Shown here: positions 15,852-25,265 of the stretch, piece after piece
Layout of the letters: the number at the start of each line of letters is the position of its first letter
Numbering within the stretch: the first letter of the stretch is position 1
Source: JBAXGW01 sp037139195
Lineage (GTDB): Bacteria; Bacteroidota; Bacteroidia; Bacteroidales; JAHJDW01
Reading direction: 5' to 3'
DNA: 64,000 nucleotides
NCBI GenBank assembly: GCA_037139195.1
Contig: JBAXGW010000005.1
Span: 1 to 64,000, forward strand
The notes under the pieces: model-generated
Seen by the model: the letters and a program-made list of their open reading frames with translations, nothing else
Databases searched by the model: none
What the model was told of the DNA's origin: nothing
Position numbers and translations under genes: made by a program

Positions 15852-16703
15852 ATGAATTTAGTATTTAATGAACTTTCATTTCAGCCATATATAGATAACG
15901 AACATACGCTTAAAATTCAGTTTATAGACTTCCTCAAAATATTTGAAGTAGCTAAAAAACAATATGGTTTTAAGCATATTGTTTTTCCTGCAAATATTCG
16001 TGAGCTTAAGGTGACAGCCAATAATAAAACATTTTATGAGTGGGTTTGTGCTATTGCACATCAAGGAGACAAAAATAAAATATTAAGTGTAGTTAAAAAA
16101 CCATTTACAAGTGAAATTTTGGCAGAGAAGGTAGATGATTTAAGCAAATTTTATTATGTAAACAAAGATGTTGGGATACCGGAAACCTATTGTAGTGGCT
16201 TAGCAACTTCTTTTGTGCTAGAATTTCTTTGTTCTAGCCTGTCATCCAATATATTATGGGATGAAAATAAAATTGAGTTTCATAAAATCATTAATGAGGA
16301 ATTTGAAACAGAAAGTGTTTCAGTTGTAAATATTTCAAAGGAGATTCATTTTGCCGCTGATGATGTAAAGCATTTTGTAGAATATTTAGGAGATGTTGTG
16401 CTTGATATTACAAACACCGAGCCTGAAAAAAAGTCCATCTCTCTTAGAAATGACCACGGTAAAGACAAGTTATTGACTTTCTCTAAAAAAGTAGTTAATT
16501 CTAAATATGTTGTTTCGGTGATTAATTCTTTGCCATTCAACCCAAGAGCAATCAATTTAATAAAGGAGGTATACTCTGATGGGAAAATTGAAATGGTGTT
16601 GTATTGGGAAGATAATGGGATAGGTGTTATTATTCAAACAACTGGAAAAAACTATAGAGAAACTAAAGCCATAGCCGACATATTAAAAAAAGAATTTGAT
16701 TAG
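15852..16703 (+). CDS. unknown protein embedded in type I RM locus
   Basis: Protein of 283 aa from the ATG at 15852 (the frame opens one codon earlier with TTG). I do not recognise the family. The N-terminal half is mixed alpha/beta (NEHTLKIQFIDFLKIF; FKHIVFPANIREL), the middle contains ETYCSGLATSFVLEFL, and the C-terminus is a compact domain with ISLRNDHGKDKL, VVSVINSLPFNPRAI and VIIQTTGKNYRETKAIADIL. It is tightly packed between the ATPase and hsdR (two bases before the hsdR ATG). By context it is the third partner, possibly effector, of the DUF262-ATPase module. Confidence 0.72.
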   Translation: MNLVFNELSFQPYIDNEHTLKIQFIDFLKIFEVAKKQYGFKHIVFPANIRELKVTANNKTFYEWVCAIAHQGDKNKILSVVKKPFTSEILAEKVDDLSKFYYVNKDVGIPETYCSGLATSFVLEFLCSSLSSNILWDENKIEFHKIINEEFETESVSVVNISKEIHFAADDVKHFVEYLGDVVLDITNTEPEKKSISLRNDHGKDKLLTFSKKVVNSKYVVSVINSLPFNPRAINLIKEVYSDGKIEMVLYWEDNGIGVIIQTTGKNYRETKAIADILKKEFD

Positions 16704-16705
16704 TA

Positions 16706-19705
16706 ATGAATACAGACACAACAGAAAAAGGATTAGAAGCCCTCATTACACAGTATTTGTGCTTAATAAATGGCTTTGAAGAACGTCATTACGGACAATA
16801 TAATCGTGCCGAATGTGCCGATGAAGAATTGCTTTTTAGGTTTTTAGAAAATACACAGCCAAAAGAAGTGGCAAAACTTCAATTGGCTCATGGTGCTAAC
16901 TTTAGGCAACGTATTTTATTTCTTGTAAATCGAAAAATAAAAGACGAAACAGTTATAAATGATAAATGTCTTGGTGGTATTGTAAGTTTGTTGCGAACCG
17001 AAATAACGGATGGCAATACGGGCGTTAAACTGAAATTGTTTTTCGATAAACCAGTTTCTAACTTAAACTCGAAAGACGTTGAGCTTTATGGAGAAAATAT
17101 ATTTTCAATAACTCGTCAGGTGCGTTACAGTATTCAAAACGAAAAATCGCTTGATTTGGTTGTTTTCATTAATGGAATGCCTATTATAACATTCGAGCTT
17201 AAAAATGAACTTACAAAGCAAAATGTAAAAGATGCTATTAAGCAATATAAAGCTACTCGTGAGCCGAAAGAAGAAATGTTTCGTCTTGCTCGTTGTTTAG
17301 TTCATTTTGCGGTTGATACAGAGCAAGTATGGATGTGTACGCATTTGAAAGGTGAAAACTCATTTTTTCTTCCATTCAACAAAGGTCACAATAATGGAGC
17401 TGGAAACCCTCCAAATTCATCGGGTATTAAAACAGATTATCTATGGAAAGATATATTGACTAAAGATAATATTACAAATATAATACAAAACTACGTTCAG
17501 CTTACTGAAGATGAATCGGAAAAGATATTGCCTGATGGGAAAATCAAGAAAGAAAAAATTAAAAAAATGATTTTTCCTCGTTATCATCAGTTGGATTCAG
17601 TGTGCAATTTATTGAAAGATGCAAAAGAAAATGGTGTTGGAAAACGCTATTTAATACAACATTCGGCAGGTTCAGGGAAAAGTAATTCGATTAGTTGGCT
17701 GGCTCATCAGTTGGTTGGATTGTTTGATAAAACTAATGCTACCTCTGTTTTTGATTCAGTAATTGTAGTAACTGATAGAATTGTATTGGATTCTCAAATA
17801 CAACGCAATATTAAGCAGTTTGAACAAGTGCAAGGCGTGGTAGAGCATATTGATAAAGGGGCAAAGCATTTGAAAGAAGCTTTGGAAGAAGGTAAGAAAA
17901 TTATTATCACTACAATTCAAAAATTTCCATATATTGTTAATGAAATAGGCGATTTGCAAGGAAATAAGTTTGCAATAATAATTGACGAAGCACACAGTAG
18001 TCAAAGTGGAAACACTGCTGGTAAAATGAATGTGGCTTTGTCAAATAACGAAGACATAGAAAATGCGGAAGAATGGACGGGAGAAGATGAAATCGTAGAA
18101 ATTATCAAAGGTCGTAAAATGTTGACCAATGCAAGCTACTTTGCGTTTACTGCGACTCCAAAACCTAAAACACTTGAACTTTTTGGCTCAAAATACAAAG
18201 AAGGGAAAAAAGAAAAATTTCGTGCTTTTCATTTGTATTCGATGAAACAGGCCATCGATGAGGGTTTTATTTTGGATGTATTGCAAAATTACACAACTTA
18301 TCATAGCAGTTATGCTTTATTAAAGAAGATCGTTGATGACCCTAAATATGACAAGAAAAAAGCACAAAAGAAACTGAAAATATATGTTGAGAGCAACGAG
18401 CACCCTATAGCAAAGAAAACGGCAGTAATGGCAAATCATTTTATGGATTCTGTTATCGGGAAACAGAAAATAAATGGATTGGCGAAAGCTATGATTATTA
18501 CAAGCAGTCGCAAAAATGCCGTAAAATACAAAAAAGCATTTGATAAATACTTGAATGATAATAGTATTCCTTTTAAAGCGATTGTCGCATATTCGGGGGA
18601 AATTGAAGGGCAAACAGAACAAGCATTGAACCATTTTTCGAGTGCATCAATTCCAGAAGAATTTAAAAAATCAGAATATCGTTTTTTAATTGTTGCAAAC
18701 AAATATCAAACAGGTTTTGACCAGCCACTGCTACATACTATGTATGTTGATAAAAAATTAGGAGGGGTAAGTGCAGTGCAAACCTTATCACGCCTAAATA
18801 GAACAGCATCAGGCAAGAATGATACTTTTGTAATGGATTTTGCAAACTCAACCGAAGAAATTAAAAAATCATTTGAGCCATATTATGAAACAAGTATACT
18901 TGGCGAAGCTACAGACCCACAGAAATTATTTGATTTGCAAAACAACTTAGATAATTATCATGTTTATATTCACGACCAAATAATTGAGTTCTCAGATAAA
19001 ATAATTTCCAATGTTCCTGTTGACCAATTGCACATAATACTAGATGTTGCGGCTAATGTTTTTCGCACTTCTCTTGATGGTAAGTCGCAAGACGATTTTA
19101 GAGCAAAATGCAAAACGTATGTTCGACTTTATGTTTTCTTAGCACAGATAGTTCCTTTTACTAATCCTTATTTAGAAAGACTTTACATTTTCTTGAACCA
19201 TTTGCAAAACAAAATTCAGAAGAAAGAAGAGGATCTTGCACAAGGAATATTGGATAATATTGATATGGATAGCTACCGTTTGCAGCGAGAAGGAGAGTCA
19301 AATATCGCATTGCAACAAGGGAAAGAATTAATGCCTTCACAAGAAATTTCTAGTGTAGCAGCTGACCCAGAATTAGAGTATTTGTCAAACATAGTAAAAG
19401 CATTTAATGAACGCTTTGGAACCACATTTACCAATGAAGATAAAGTGCGAAAAATGACTGCTGAATTAATGCAAGATGTTAAAGATGATAAAGAAGCAAT
19501 GGAAAATATAAATGCTTCACTAAAAAACAAAGATATTCAAAATGCTCAAATATCTTTTACTGATGTTCTTGGGAATAAGATTCAAGGACATGTAGAGAGT
19601 AATTTTGAATTTTATAAAGAATGGACAGAAAAACCAGATTTCAAGGCATTTATTGCAGAGCAAATGTTTAAAGTAATGATAACTGAATATTCAAGAGCAG
19701 TTTAG
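16706..19705 (+). CDS. hsdR: type I restriction-modification, R subunit
   Basis: Protein of 999 aa. The N-terminal HSDR_N nuclease domain carries the PD-(D/E)xK residues in SLDLVVF (Asp about 148) and FELKN (about 161-165). The SF2 translocase follows with Walker A SAGSGKSN at about 322, DEAH at about 425, FTATPK at about 488 and the QTGFDQP motif near 670. It cuts unmethylated DNA after ATP-driven translocation. Length is normal. It is the last gene of the cassette and is followed by a hairpin terminator. Confidence 0.93.
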   Translation: MNTDTTEKGLEALITQYLCLINGFEERHYGQYNRAECADEELLFRFLENTQPKEVAKLQLAHGANFRQRILFLVNRKIKDETVINDKCLGGIVSLLRTEITDGNTGVKLKLFFDKPVSNLNSKDVELYGENIFSITRQVRYSIQNEKSLDLVVFINGMPIITFELKNELTKQNVKDAIKQYKATREPKEEMFRLARCLVHFAVDTEQVWMCTHLKGENSFFLPFNKGHNNGAGNPPNSSGIKTDYLWKDILTKDNITNIIQNYVQLTEDESEKILPDGKIKKEKIKKMIFPRYHQLDSVCNLLKDAKENGVGKRYLIQHSAGSGKSNSISWLAHQLVGLFDKTNATSVFDSVIVVTDRIVLDSQIQRNIKQFEQVQGVVEHIDKGAKHLKEALEEGKKIIITTIQKFPYIVNEIGDLQGNKFAIIIDEAHSSQSGNTAGKMNVALSNNEDIENAEEWTGEDEIVEIIKGRKMLTNASYFAFTATPKPKTLELFGSKYKEGKKEKFRAFHLYSMKQAIDEGFILDVLQNYTTYHSSYALLKKIVDDPKYDKKKAQKKLKIYVESNEHPIAKKTAVMANHFMDSVIGKQKINGLAKAMIITSSRKNAVKYKKAFDKYLNDNSIPFKAIVAYSGEIEGQTEQALNHFSSASIPEEFKKSEYRFLIVANKYQTGFDQPLLHTMYVDKKLGGVSAVQTLSRLNRTASGKNDTFVMDFANSTEEIKKSFEPYYETSILGEATDPQKLFDLQNNLDNYHVYIHDQIIEFSDKIISNVPVDQLHIILDVAANVFRTSLDGKSQDDFRAKCKTYVRLYVFLAQIVPFTNPYLERLYIFLNHLQNKIQKKEEDLAQGILDNIDMDSYRLQREGESNIALQQGKELMPSQEISSVAADPELEYLSNIVKAFNERFGTTFTNEDKVRKMTAELMQDVKDDKEAMENINASLKNKDIQNAQISFTDVLGNKIQGHVESNFEFYKEWTEKPDFKAFIAEQMFKVMITEYSRAV

Positions 19706-19729
19706 TGTAATTTAAACTGTTTTGGTTTT

Positions 19730-19762
19730 AATTGGGCAGACATCGTCTGCCTAATTTCATTT
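19730..19762 (+). terminator. terminator after hsdR
   Basis: AATTGGGCAGAC (19730-19741) pairs with GTCTGCCTAATT (19745-19756), with one G:T wobble and a three-base loop, followed by a moderately T-rich stretch. It closes the restriction cassette. The rest of the gap to 19893 holds no gene. Confidence 0.6.
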
Positions 19763-19839
19763 GGTGTTAAAAATGACATTAAGTCAATTGATACATTAAA
19801 TGTCGATATAGAAGTACCAAGTTACCTTTGTTAATTATT

Positions 19840-19850
19840 CTGTCCTTTCA
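19840..19850 (+). promoter_or_regulatory. CTGTCCTTT block-start motif, copy 2
   Basis: CTGTCCTTTCA, identical over 11 bases to copy 1 at 5889, 54 bases ahead of the ATG at 19894 of the first tail-module gene. Confidence 0.5.
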
Positions 19851-19869
19851 ACTCCATCATAAAACATAG

Positions 19870-19903
19870 AAATTCGCATAAACATAATTGTTTATGCGAA
19901 TTT
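19870..19903 (+). promoter_or_regulatory. 14-bp perfect hairpin covering a start codon
   Basis: AAATTCGCATAAAC (19870-19883) and GTTTATGCGAATTT (19890-19903) are exact reverse complements around the loop ATAATT. The right arm contains the ATG (19894-19896) of the chaperone-like gene. Folding of the mRNA would hide the start codon; alternatively, with the TTT after it, the hairpin might act as a weak terminator. Confidence 0.6.
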
Positions 19904-20727
19904 TCATTATAAATAACACCCAGTTTTCAATACCTCAAGAATGGAATGAAATTCCAGATGCTACGCTTTTATTTATTGCCGAACTTATACAGCAAGAAAT
20001 AACAAAACAGGAATTTTTAATAAAGATATTTCTGTTTAATGCAAAACTGAAAATAGCACAAATAAAATCGAAACACATCGTTTTATCAAAAGGCAAAGAA
20101 AAATATTATCTAACGGCTTGTTTGCTCAATGCCTTGTCAAAAGCGTATTTGTTTCTTTTGAGAGAACAAAACGCCGATGATGAATGTATTTGCGAATTAT
20201 CTAATAATCGAACAACGCCAATATCAGTCCTTGATATTAAAGGCATTAAATATTATTCACCTTCCGATTCTCTGACAAACATAACCTTACACGAATATAT
20301 ATTTGCAGAAACCTACTATCATAAATACGCAATAACAGGCAAAGTTGAATATTTAGATATGCTTATTGCTACATTATACCGCCCTAAATCTAGAGAATGT
20401 AAAACCTTTCTATGTGATATTAGAGAGCCATTCAACGATTTTATTATTTCCAAAAGAGCAAAAGAAATTAACCGATTAAATTTCAATATTAAAATTGCTA
20501 TTAAATGGTTTTATGAAGGTTCATGTTCTTATATACAAACAAAATTTCCCGAAGTTTTTAAGCCAGCGCCATTAGGAAAAAAACAAGATGTTTTTGAAGG
20601 ATTTATGAAATTGGTAAATGTATTAGCAAATAATGATCTAACGAAAAATGAGCTAGTGCGAAATGCAAATCTATATGAAGCCTTGATAACATTGAATGAA
20701 CTTATGATTAAACCGAAAGTCAAATAA
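19894..20727 (+). CDS. tail-assembly-chaperone-like protein
   Basis: Protein of 277 aa from the ATG at 19894; the longer frame starts with TTG at 19888. It opens MRIFIINNTQFSIPQEWNEI, a beginning I associate with conserved genes upstream of tape measures in Bacteroidota prophages. It then has helical segments and FAETYYHKYAITGKVEYLDMLIATLYRP. No catalytic motif is visible. Its position as first gene of the block leading to the tape measure suggests a tail assembly chaperone, but this is by position and vague similarity only. The start codon lies inside a perfect 14-bp hairpin. Confidence 0.5.
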   Translation: MRIFIINNTQFSIPQEWNEIPDATLLFIAELIQQEITKQEFLIKIFLFNAKLKIAQIKSKHIVLSKGKEKYYLTACLLNALSKAYLFLLREQNADDECICELSNNRTTPISVLDIKGIKYYSPSDSLTNITLHEYIFAETYYHKYAITGKVEYLDMLIATLYRPKSRECKTFLCDIREPFNDFIISKRAKEINRLNFNIKIAIKWFYEGSCSYIQTKFPEVFKPAPLGKKQDVFEGFMKLVNVLANNDLTKNELVRNANLYEALITLNELMIKPKVK

Positions 20728-21261
20728 ATGGAATTTGAATTTATAGAATATATGCGAAATATCGCCATTGAATTAAAGACGATATCGCACAAAGAAAATA
20801 GCGAAATGCAAAAGCGTTTTTACCGAGTTTCAGGGCTTAATGGAATTGAAGAAGTGCTAAATAGTTTAAGTGATTCTAAGATGTACCCAGCTTTATTAGC
20901 CAACGATTTGGAAGTAGGAAAAGTTGGTGATTCAGGACCTTCGGAAAATTATCTGAATTTGCAATCTCATATTTTCTATATCGTAGGATATGTGAGCAGC
21001 AATGATTTTAATGGCAAAGAACAGAGTTTGAGAGAACTAAAATTGATGATGTATAAGATAATAGGCAAAATGAGAAAAGATAAGCGAGAAGATTTTCAAG
21101 GAATAATCCCTCGAACAGGATTGAGAAACTTAGATACTCGAAGTTTTTATTATCAAGTAATATCGGGATTTGGTGAAAATTGCCATGGAATAATGGTGAG
21201 TTTTGATATTTCGCCAGTAGTAGAAAATGAAATAAAATTTAATGTTTCAGACTGGAACTAA
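20728..21261 (+). CDS. putative minor tail protein
   Basis: Protein of 177 aa starting directly after the preceding stop. Helical N-terminus (YMRNIAIELKTISHKENSE), then mixed alpha/beta with a C-terminal strand rich in ISGFGENCHGIMVSFDISPVV. Size and position, two genes before the tape measure, fit a tail terminator or completion protein. It is not similar to any tail-tube protein I know. The stop overlaps the next ATG by one base. Confidence 0.45.
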   Translation: MEFEFIEYMRNIAIELKTISHKENSEMQKRFYRVSGLNGIEEVLNSLSDSKMYPALLANDLEVGKVGDSGPSENYLNLQSHIFYIVGYVSSNDFNGKEQSLRELKLMMYKIIGKMRKDKREDFQGIIPRTGLRNLDTRSFYYQVISGFGENCHGIMVSFDISPVVENEIKFNVSDWN

Positions 21262-21647
21262 TGGATTCGGAAAAATCGCAAGTTAAAACGGCAGTTGAAT
21301 GGGCTGATTTTGTTATTACTATATGGATTGAACAAATGGCGAAATTGAGGGTGAGCAATGCATATTTGCAAGCAGAGAGTTTTAAGCATGCAGTGATATC
21401 AAATGCAAATGGCGATGTGAATAGAATTATTTTCACATTCGACTACTTTCTGAGATTTACAGACATGGGCGTGGGAAATGGAGTAAGCTTGTCGGAATCG
21501 ATGAAAGGCACGAGTAACAGAAAACGTAAAATGTGGTATAGTAAAACATTTTTGAGGGAAGTAAGAATTTTGGTAGACATAATAGCGCAGCAATATGGAA
21601 AGCAATCGCAAATGATAATAGTAACAAATTTAGAAAATGCAATATAA
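21261..21647 (+). CDS. small conserved tail-module protein
   Basis: Protein of 128 aa with DYFLRFTDMGVGNGVS in the middle and RKRKMWYSKTFLREVRILVDII near the end. I recall the combination of a DMGVG motif and a RKRKxWYSK-type motif from small proteins next to tape measures in Bacteroidota prophages; the family has no established function. It directly precedes the tape measure gene with no gap. Confidence 0.5.
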   Translation: MDSEKSQVKTAVEWADFVITIWIEQMAKLRVSNAYLQAESFKHAVISNANGDVNRIIFTFDYFLRFTDMGVGNGVSLSESMKGTSNRKRKMWYSKTFLREVRILVDIIAQQYGKQSQMIIVTNLENAI

Positions 21648-24600
21648 ATGGCGAATAGAAACGAAACTGCTACAAGTACTGTTATTCTTGATGGCAAACA
21701 AGCCGAAGACGAATTGAAAAAGCTCAAAGAACGATCCAAAGAATTGCGTCAGGAATTGGTGATGCTTGGTCAAGCCAATGATAAAGCAGGGTTTGACAAA
21801 AAAGAAAAGGAATTGAAATTGGTAAATACGCAAATGCGACAACTGAAAGGCGAAGTGTTGAGTGTAGAGAACGTATTGAAAAATCTAAATGGCACTAATT
21901 TTAATGATTTGCAAAAAGTTCAGCGACAAATAAGCTCTGAAATGAAAAAAATGGAGCGTGGAACGGAAGAATATATTGATAGGTCGAAACAATTGCAACA
22001 AGTTGAAAAAGAATTGAAGAATGTGAGAAATGAGATGCAGGGCGTAGTCGTTCAACAAAAAAGTTGGATGTCGGGTTTGGCACAGAAATTCAACGATTAT
22101 CAAGGCTTAATAATGGGAGTTGGAGCTGTATTAGCTGGTTTGGTATTAGGAATGAAAAAAGCCTCCGATTCATTTAACGAGTTTGAAAGTAGAGTCGCAA
22201 ATTTGTCAGCATTAACAGGATTGACAGGCGATGATTTAGGCTATTTAAGTGCAAAGGCAAAAGAGCTGTCGATAAGCACTACAGAATCGGGCGTTAATAT
22301 CACACAAAGCGCGGTAGATATTGTTGATGCCTTTACCAAAATGGGCAGTGCTCAGCCTCAATTATTGAAAGATAAAGATGCATTAGCAGCTGTTACTGAA
22401 GAAGCATTGATATTAGCAGAAGCAGGGAAGATGGAAGCTGTTCCAGCTATTGAAGCCGTTGCATCAGCAATGAATCAATTTGGATTAGATTCAGATGAAG
22501 CATCACGAATAATAAATGTTTTTGCAGCAGGTTCGCTTGCTGGATCTGCCGAAGTAAATGACCTGACTGCTTCAATGAAAAATGTGGGAGCCGTAGCTAA
22601 TGATTCTAATTTGTCGTTAGAACAAACAGTTGCAGTACTCGAAGTAATGGGCGAAAAGCAATTGAAAGGCGAAGAGGCAGGTACAAAATTGCGTGGAGCA
22701 TTATTGAAATTGAAAGCCGCAGGAATGGGTTATCAAAGCGGTCAATTTAGTTTGCGTGATGCTTTAGTAGAAGTAAATGCAAAACTTGCTGAGCATGGAA
22801 CAGCTTTAGAGCAAGATGCGATAAAGAAAAAGATTTTTGGATTAGAGAATGTTACAGCAGGAACAATATTATTGGGAAATATTGAAAAATTTGATGGATT
22901 AACAAAAGCAGTTACGGGAACTTCGGTTGCTTATGAGCAAGCAAGCATAAATACAGCCACAAATAGTGCAAAGTTAGAACAAGCAAAAAATAGGGCAGCA
23001 TTAACGGCAATAGAATTAGGCGAAAGATTAGCTCCAGCAATGACCTATGTAACCATGTCGTTTTCTAAGATAGTTCCGTATCTAACAAAATTCATTGATT
23101 TAATAGCCAATAATATCGGTGTAATTAAGGTATTGGTAGTTACTATTGGAACTTATGTTGTGGCTAGTATGCTTGCTGCTAAATGGGAGAATATTAAAAC
23201 TCTAGCTACTTCCGAAGGGATAATAGCAACGAAAGCAAAGATAATTTGGGAGCGAATAAGTGCTGCATCAACAGAATTAGTTGCAGCAGCTACCATGTTA
23301 TTGTCGGGGAATTTAAGAGGAGCAGTTCAGGCAATGCGAGTTTTTTTTGCAGCAATGAATTTAAACCCATTTGTTGCAATAGCCACTTTGGTTGTAGGTG
23401 TTGGAATTGCAATTTATCAATATTCGCAGCGTTTAACGGATGCTGTAAAAGCAGCACAAGCATTAAATGAAGTATTTGCCGAAGTGGGAAAAAGAATGAT
23501 TGATGAAAAAGCAAGCCTAGATGGATTGGTTTTAATTGCAAAAGATGTGACTAAAAGTTACATGGAAAGGCAAAAAGCATTAAAGGCAATTAATGATTTG
23601 TCGCCAACATATTTGGGTAATTTGTCGTTGGAAGAACTTGGCACTAATAAAGGCAGAATTGCAATTGATAATTATTTAAAATCGCTTGAGCGCAAAATAA
23701 AAATGGAAGTGCTTTCTGAAAAAATTAGAGAGGAAAGCAAAAAACAAGTTGATATTCAATTTTCAAAAGATGAAGACAATATCACATATTGGGAAAAATT
23801 TACAAATACATTTGGTATTGGATTGGTTCATCAAGAAGCATTGCAAAAGCGATTTAATGAAGTCATATTAGCCAATAAAAAAGCGGCTATTGACGAGTCA
23901 ATTAAAATGCAAAAGGTTTATGAAAAGGAGCTTGAAGTTATTAATAAATCCATAGCCGATTCTTCAATAGAAAATCCAGTTGAGCCAGTGGTGTTGAAGT
24001 CCGAAGAAATTGCAGCCAATGAATCGGCTGCAAAAGAGTTGAAAAATAAAAAAGAAGCAATAAGGGCTTATGAATTATTAGGTAAGAAAATAGAAGAATA
24101 CACAAAGTTACTTCAAGACCAAGTTGCAACAAATGATTTGGCAGCTGAGCAAACCTCGGTAAAACTTGTAAATGCAATTACAGAAAAGAAAGTTGTTGAT
24201 GACCAAATTCAAGCATTGAAAGATAAATTGTTTTGGGAAAAGGAATTGGCAAATTTGCCACCATTAACCAAAATGAAAAGTAAGGAAGTAACTTTCATTG
24301 AGTCAAAGCCAAAAGAAGAAAAATTAGTAGGCGTTGATTATGTAGAAAACAAGAAAAAGCAAGATGCTCTTGAATTTGAAGCCCATCAAAAAAATCAACT
24401 TGCAATAAAAAAGTTTTCTGTAGATACAGCACAAACTATTTCAGATACTATTTTCACTATTCATAATAATAGAAGAGCAGCAGATTTTGAAAATGAAATG
24501 TCAATATTGGAGCGACAAAAGCAAAAAGAACTGTCGCAAAAGAATTTGACGGAATCGCAAAAGAACGCTATAAATAATAAATACGCTGCAAAAGAAGCTG

Positions 24601-25262
24601 CTTTAAAGAAAAAACAATGGAAGTCGCAACAAGAAGCGGCTGCCTTGCAAACCTTGATAAATGGAGCTTTGGCAATTACTAATATTTTGGCAACCATGCC
24701 GAAAGCAGATTATGGCGTTGCTTCGGCATTAGCAATTGCTGCTGCTGCTGTAACCACGGCAGCACAGGAAGCCGTGATTTTGTCAACGCCAATGCCTCAG
24801 TTTTCTGAAGGTAAATACCCAGCCATTGGTAAAGATGATGGAAAAACGTATAAATCAAATTTAATAAACAATGCCAAAACGGGTATGGTTGAAAATCCAG
24901 CAATTCTTGTTGGCGAAAAGCCCGAGTTGATTATCGATAATCCTACTTTGCAACGATTAATGATAAATTTTCCAGAAGCAATTCAGGCAATTTATGCAGC
25001 CAGAGAAAACGGTATTCCGCAGTATGCAAAAGGGAAATTCAAAGAATTTAGTGGAGGAGAAAAACGAATGGCGATATTAGCGCCAGGATATAATGATTTG
25101 AAAAATCAAGCATCCGATCAAAAACTATTATTGAGTATTGATAATAGATTGGCTGAAATATCGGTTTCGCTGAGTTCACCAGTGAGAGCAAAAGTTGTGA
25201 TGTCGGATTTAGAAAAAGTAGAACGGGATAAATTAGCGATACAGAATGATTATGCAGGTTAA
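21648..25262 (+). CDS. phage tail tape measure protein
   Basis: Protein of 1204 aa. Residues about 15-140 are coiled coil (LKKLKERSKELRQEL). A TM-like segment follows at about 150-170 (GVGAVLAGLVLGM). The TP901-type tape-measure core runs to about 450 (AGSAEVNDLTASMKNVGAVA, GEKQLKGEEAGTKLRGALL). More hydrophobic segments lie near 490-510 and 573-592. A long coiled-coil region follows, then a C-terminal GEKPELIIDNPT motif typical of tape measures. It would set tail length and pass through the membrane during injection. No separate major tail protein precedes it. Confidence 0.88.
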   Translation: MANRNETATSTVILDGKQAEDELKKLKERSKELRQELVMLGQANDKAGFDKKEKELKLVNTQMRQLKGEVLSVENVLKNLNGTNFNDLQKVQRQISSEMKKMERGTEEYIDRSKQLQQVEKELKNVRNEMQGVVVQQKSWMSGLAQKFNDYQGLIMGVGAVLAGLVLGMKKASDSFNEFESRVANLSALTGLTGDDLGYLSAKAKELSISTTESGVNITQSAVDIVDAFTKMGSAQPQLLKDKDALAAVTEEALILAEAGKMEAVPAIEAVASAMNQFGLDSDEASRIINVFAAGSLAGSAEVNDLTASMKNVGAVANDSNLSLEQTVAVLEVMGEKQLKGEEAGTKLRGALLKLKAAGMGYQSGQFSLRDALVEVNAKLAEHGTALEQDAIKKKIFGLENVTAGTILLGNIEKFDGLTKAVTGTSVAYEQASINTATNSAKLEQAKNRAALTAIELGERLAPAMTYVTMSFSKIVPYLTKFIDLIANNIGVIKVLVVTIGTYVVASMLAAKWENIKTLATSEGIIATKAKIIWERISAASTELVAAATMLLSGNLRGAVQAMRVFFAAMNLNPFVAIATLVVGVGIAIYQYSQRLTDAVKAAQALNEVFAEVGKRMIDEKASLDGLVLIAKDVTKSYMERQKALKAINDLSPTYLGNLSLEELGTNKGRIAIDNYLKSLERKIKMEVLSEKIREESKKQVDIQFSKDEDNITYWEKFTNTFGIGLVHQEALQKRFNEVILANKKAAIDESIKMQKVYEKELEVINKSIADSSIENPVEPVVLKSEEIAANESAAKELKNKKEAIRAYELLGKKIEEYTKLLQDQVATNDLAAEQTSVKLVNAITEKKVVDDQIQALKDKLFWEKELANLPPLTKMKSKEVTFIESKPKEEKLVGVDYVENKKKQDALEFEAHQKNQLAIKKFSVDTAQTISDTIFTIHNNRRAADFENEMSILERQKQKELSQKNLTESQKNAINNKYAAKEAALKKKQWKSQQEAAALQTLINGALAITNILATMPKADYGVASALAIAAAAVTTAAQEAVILSTPMPQFSEGKYPAIGKDDGKTYKSNLINNAKTGMVENPAILVGEKPELIIDNPTLQRLMINFPEAIQAIYAARENGIPQYAKGKFKEFSGGEKRMAILAPGYNDLKNQASDQKLLLSIDNRLAEISVSLSSPVRAKVVMSDLEKVERDKLAIQNDYAG

Positions 25263-25265
25263 ACG

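Noticed and set aside
23246..24903. Several 60-83-aa frames inside the tape measure gene
   Set aside because: All are shadows of the 1204-aa frame on other frames or the opposite strand.
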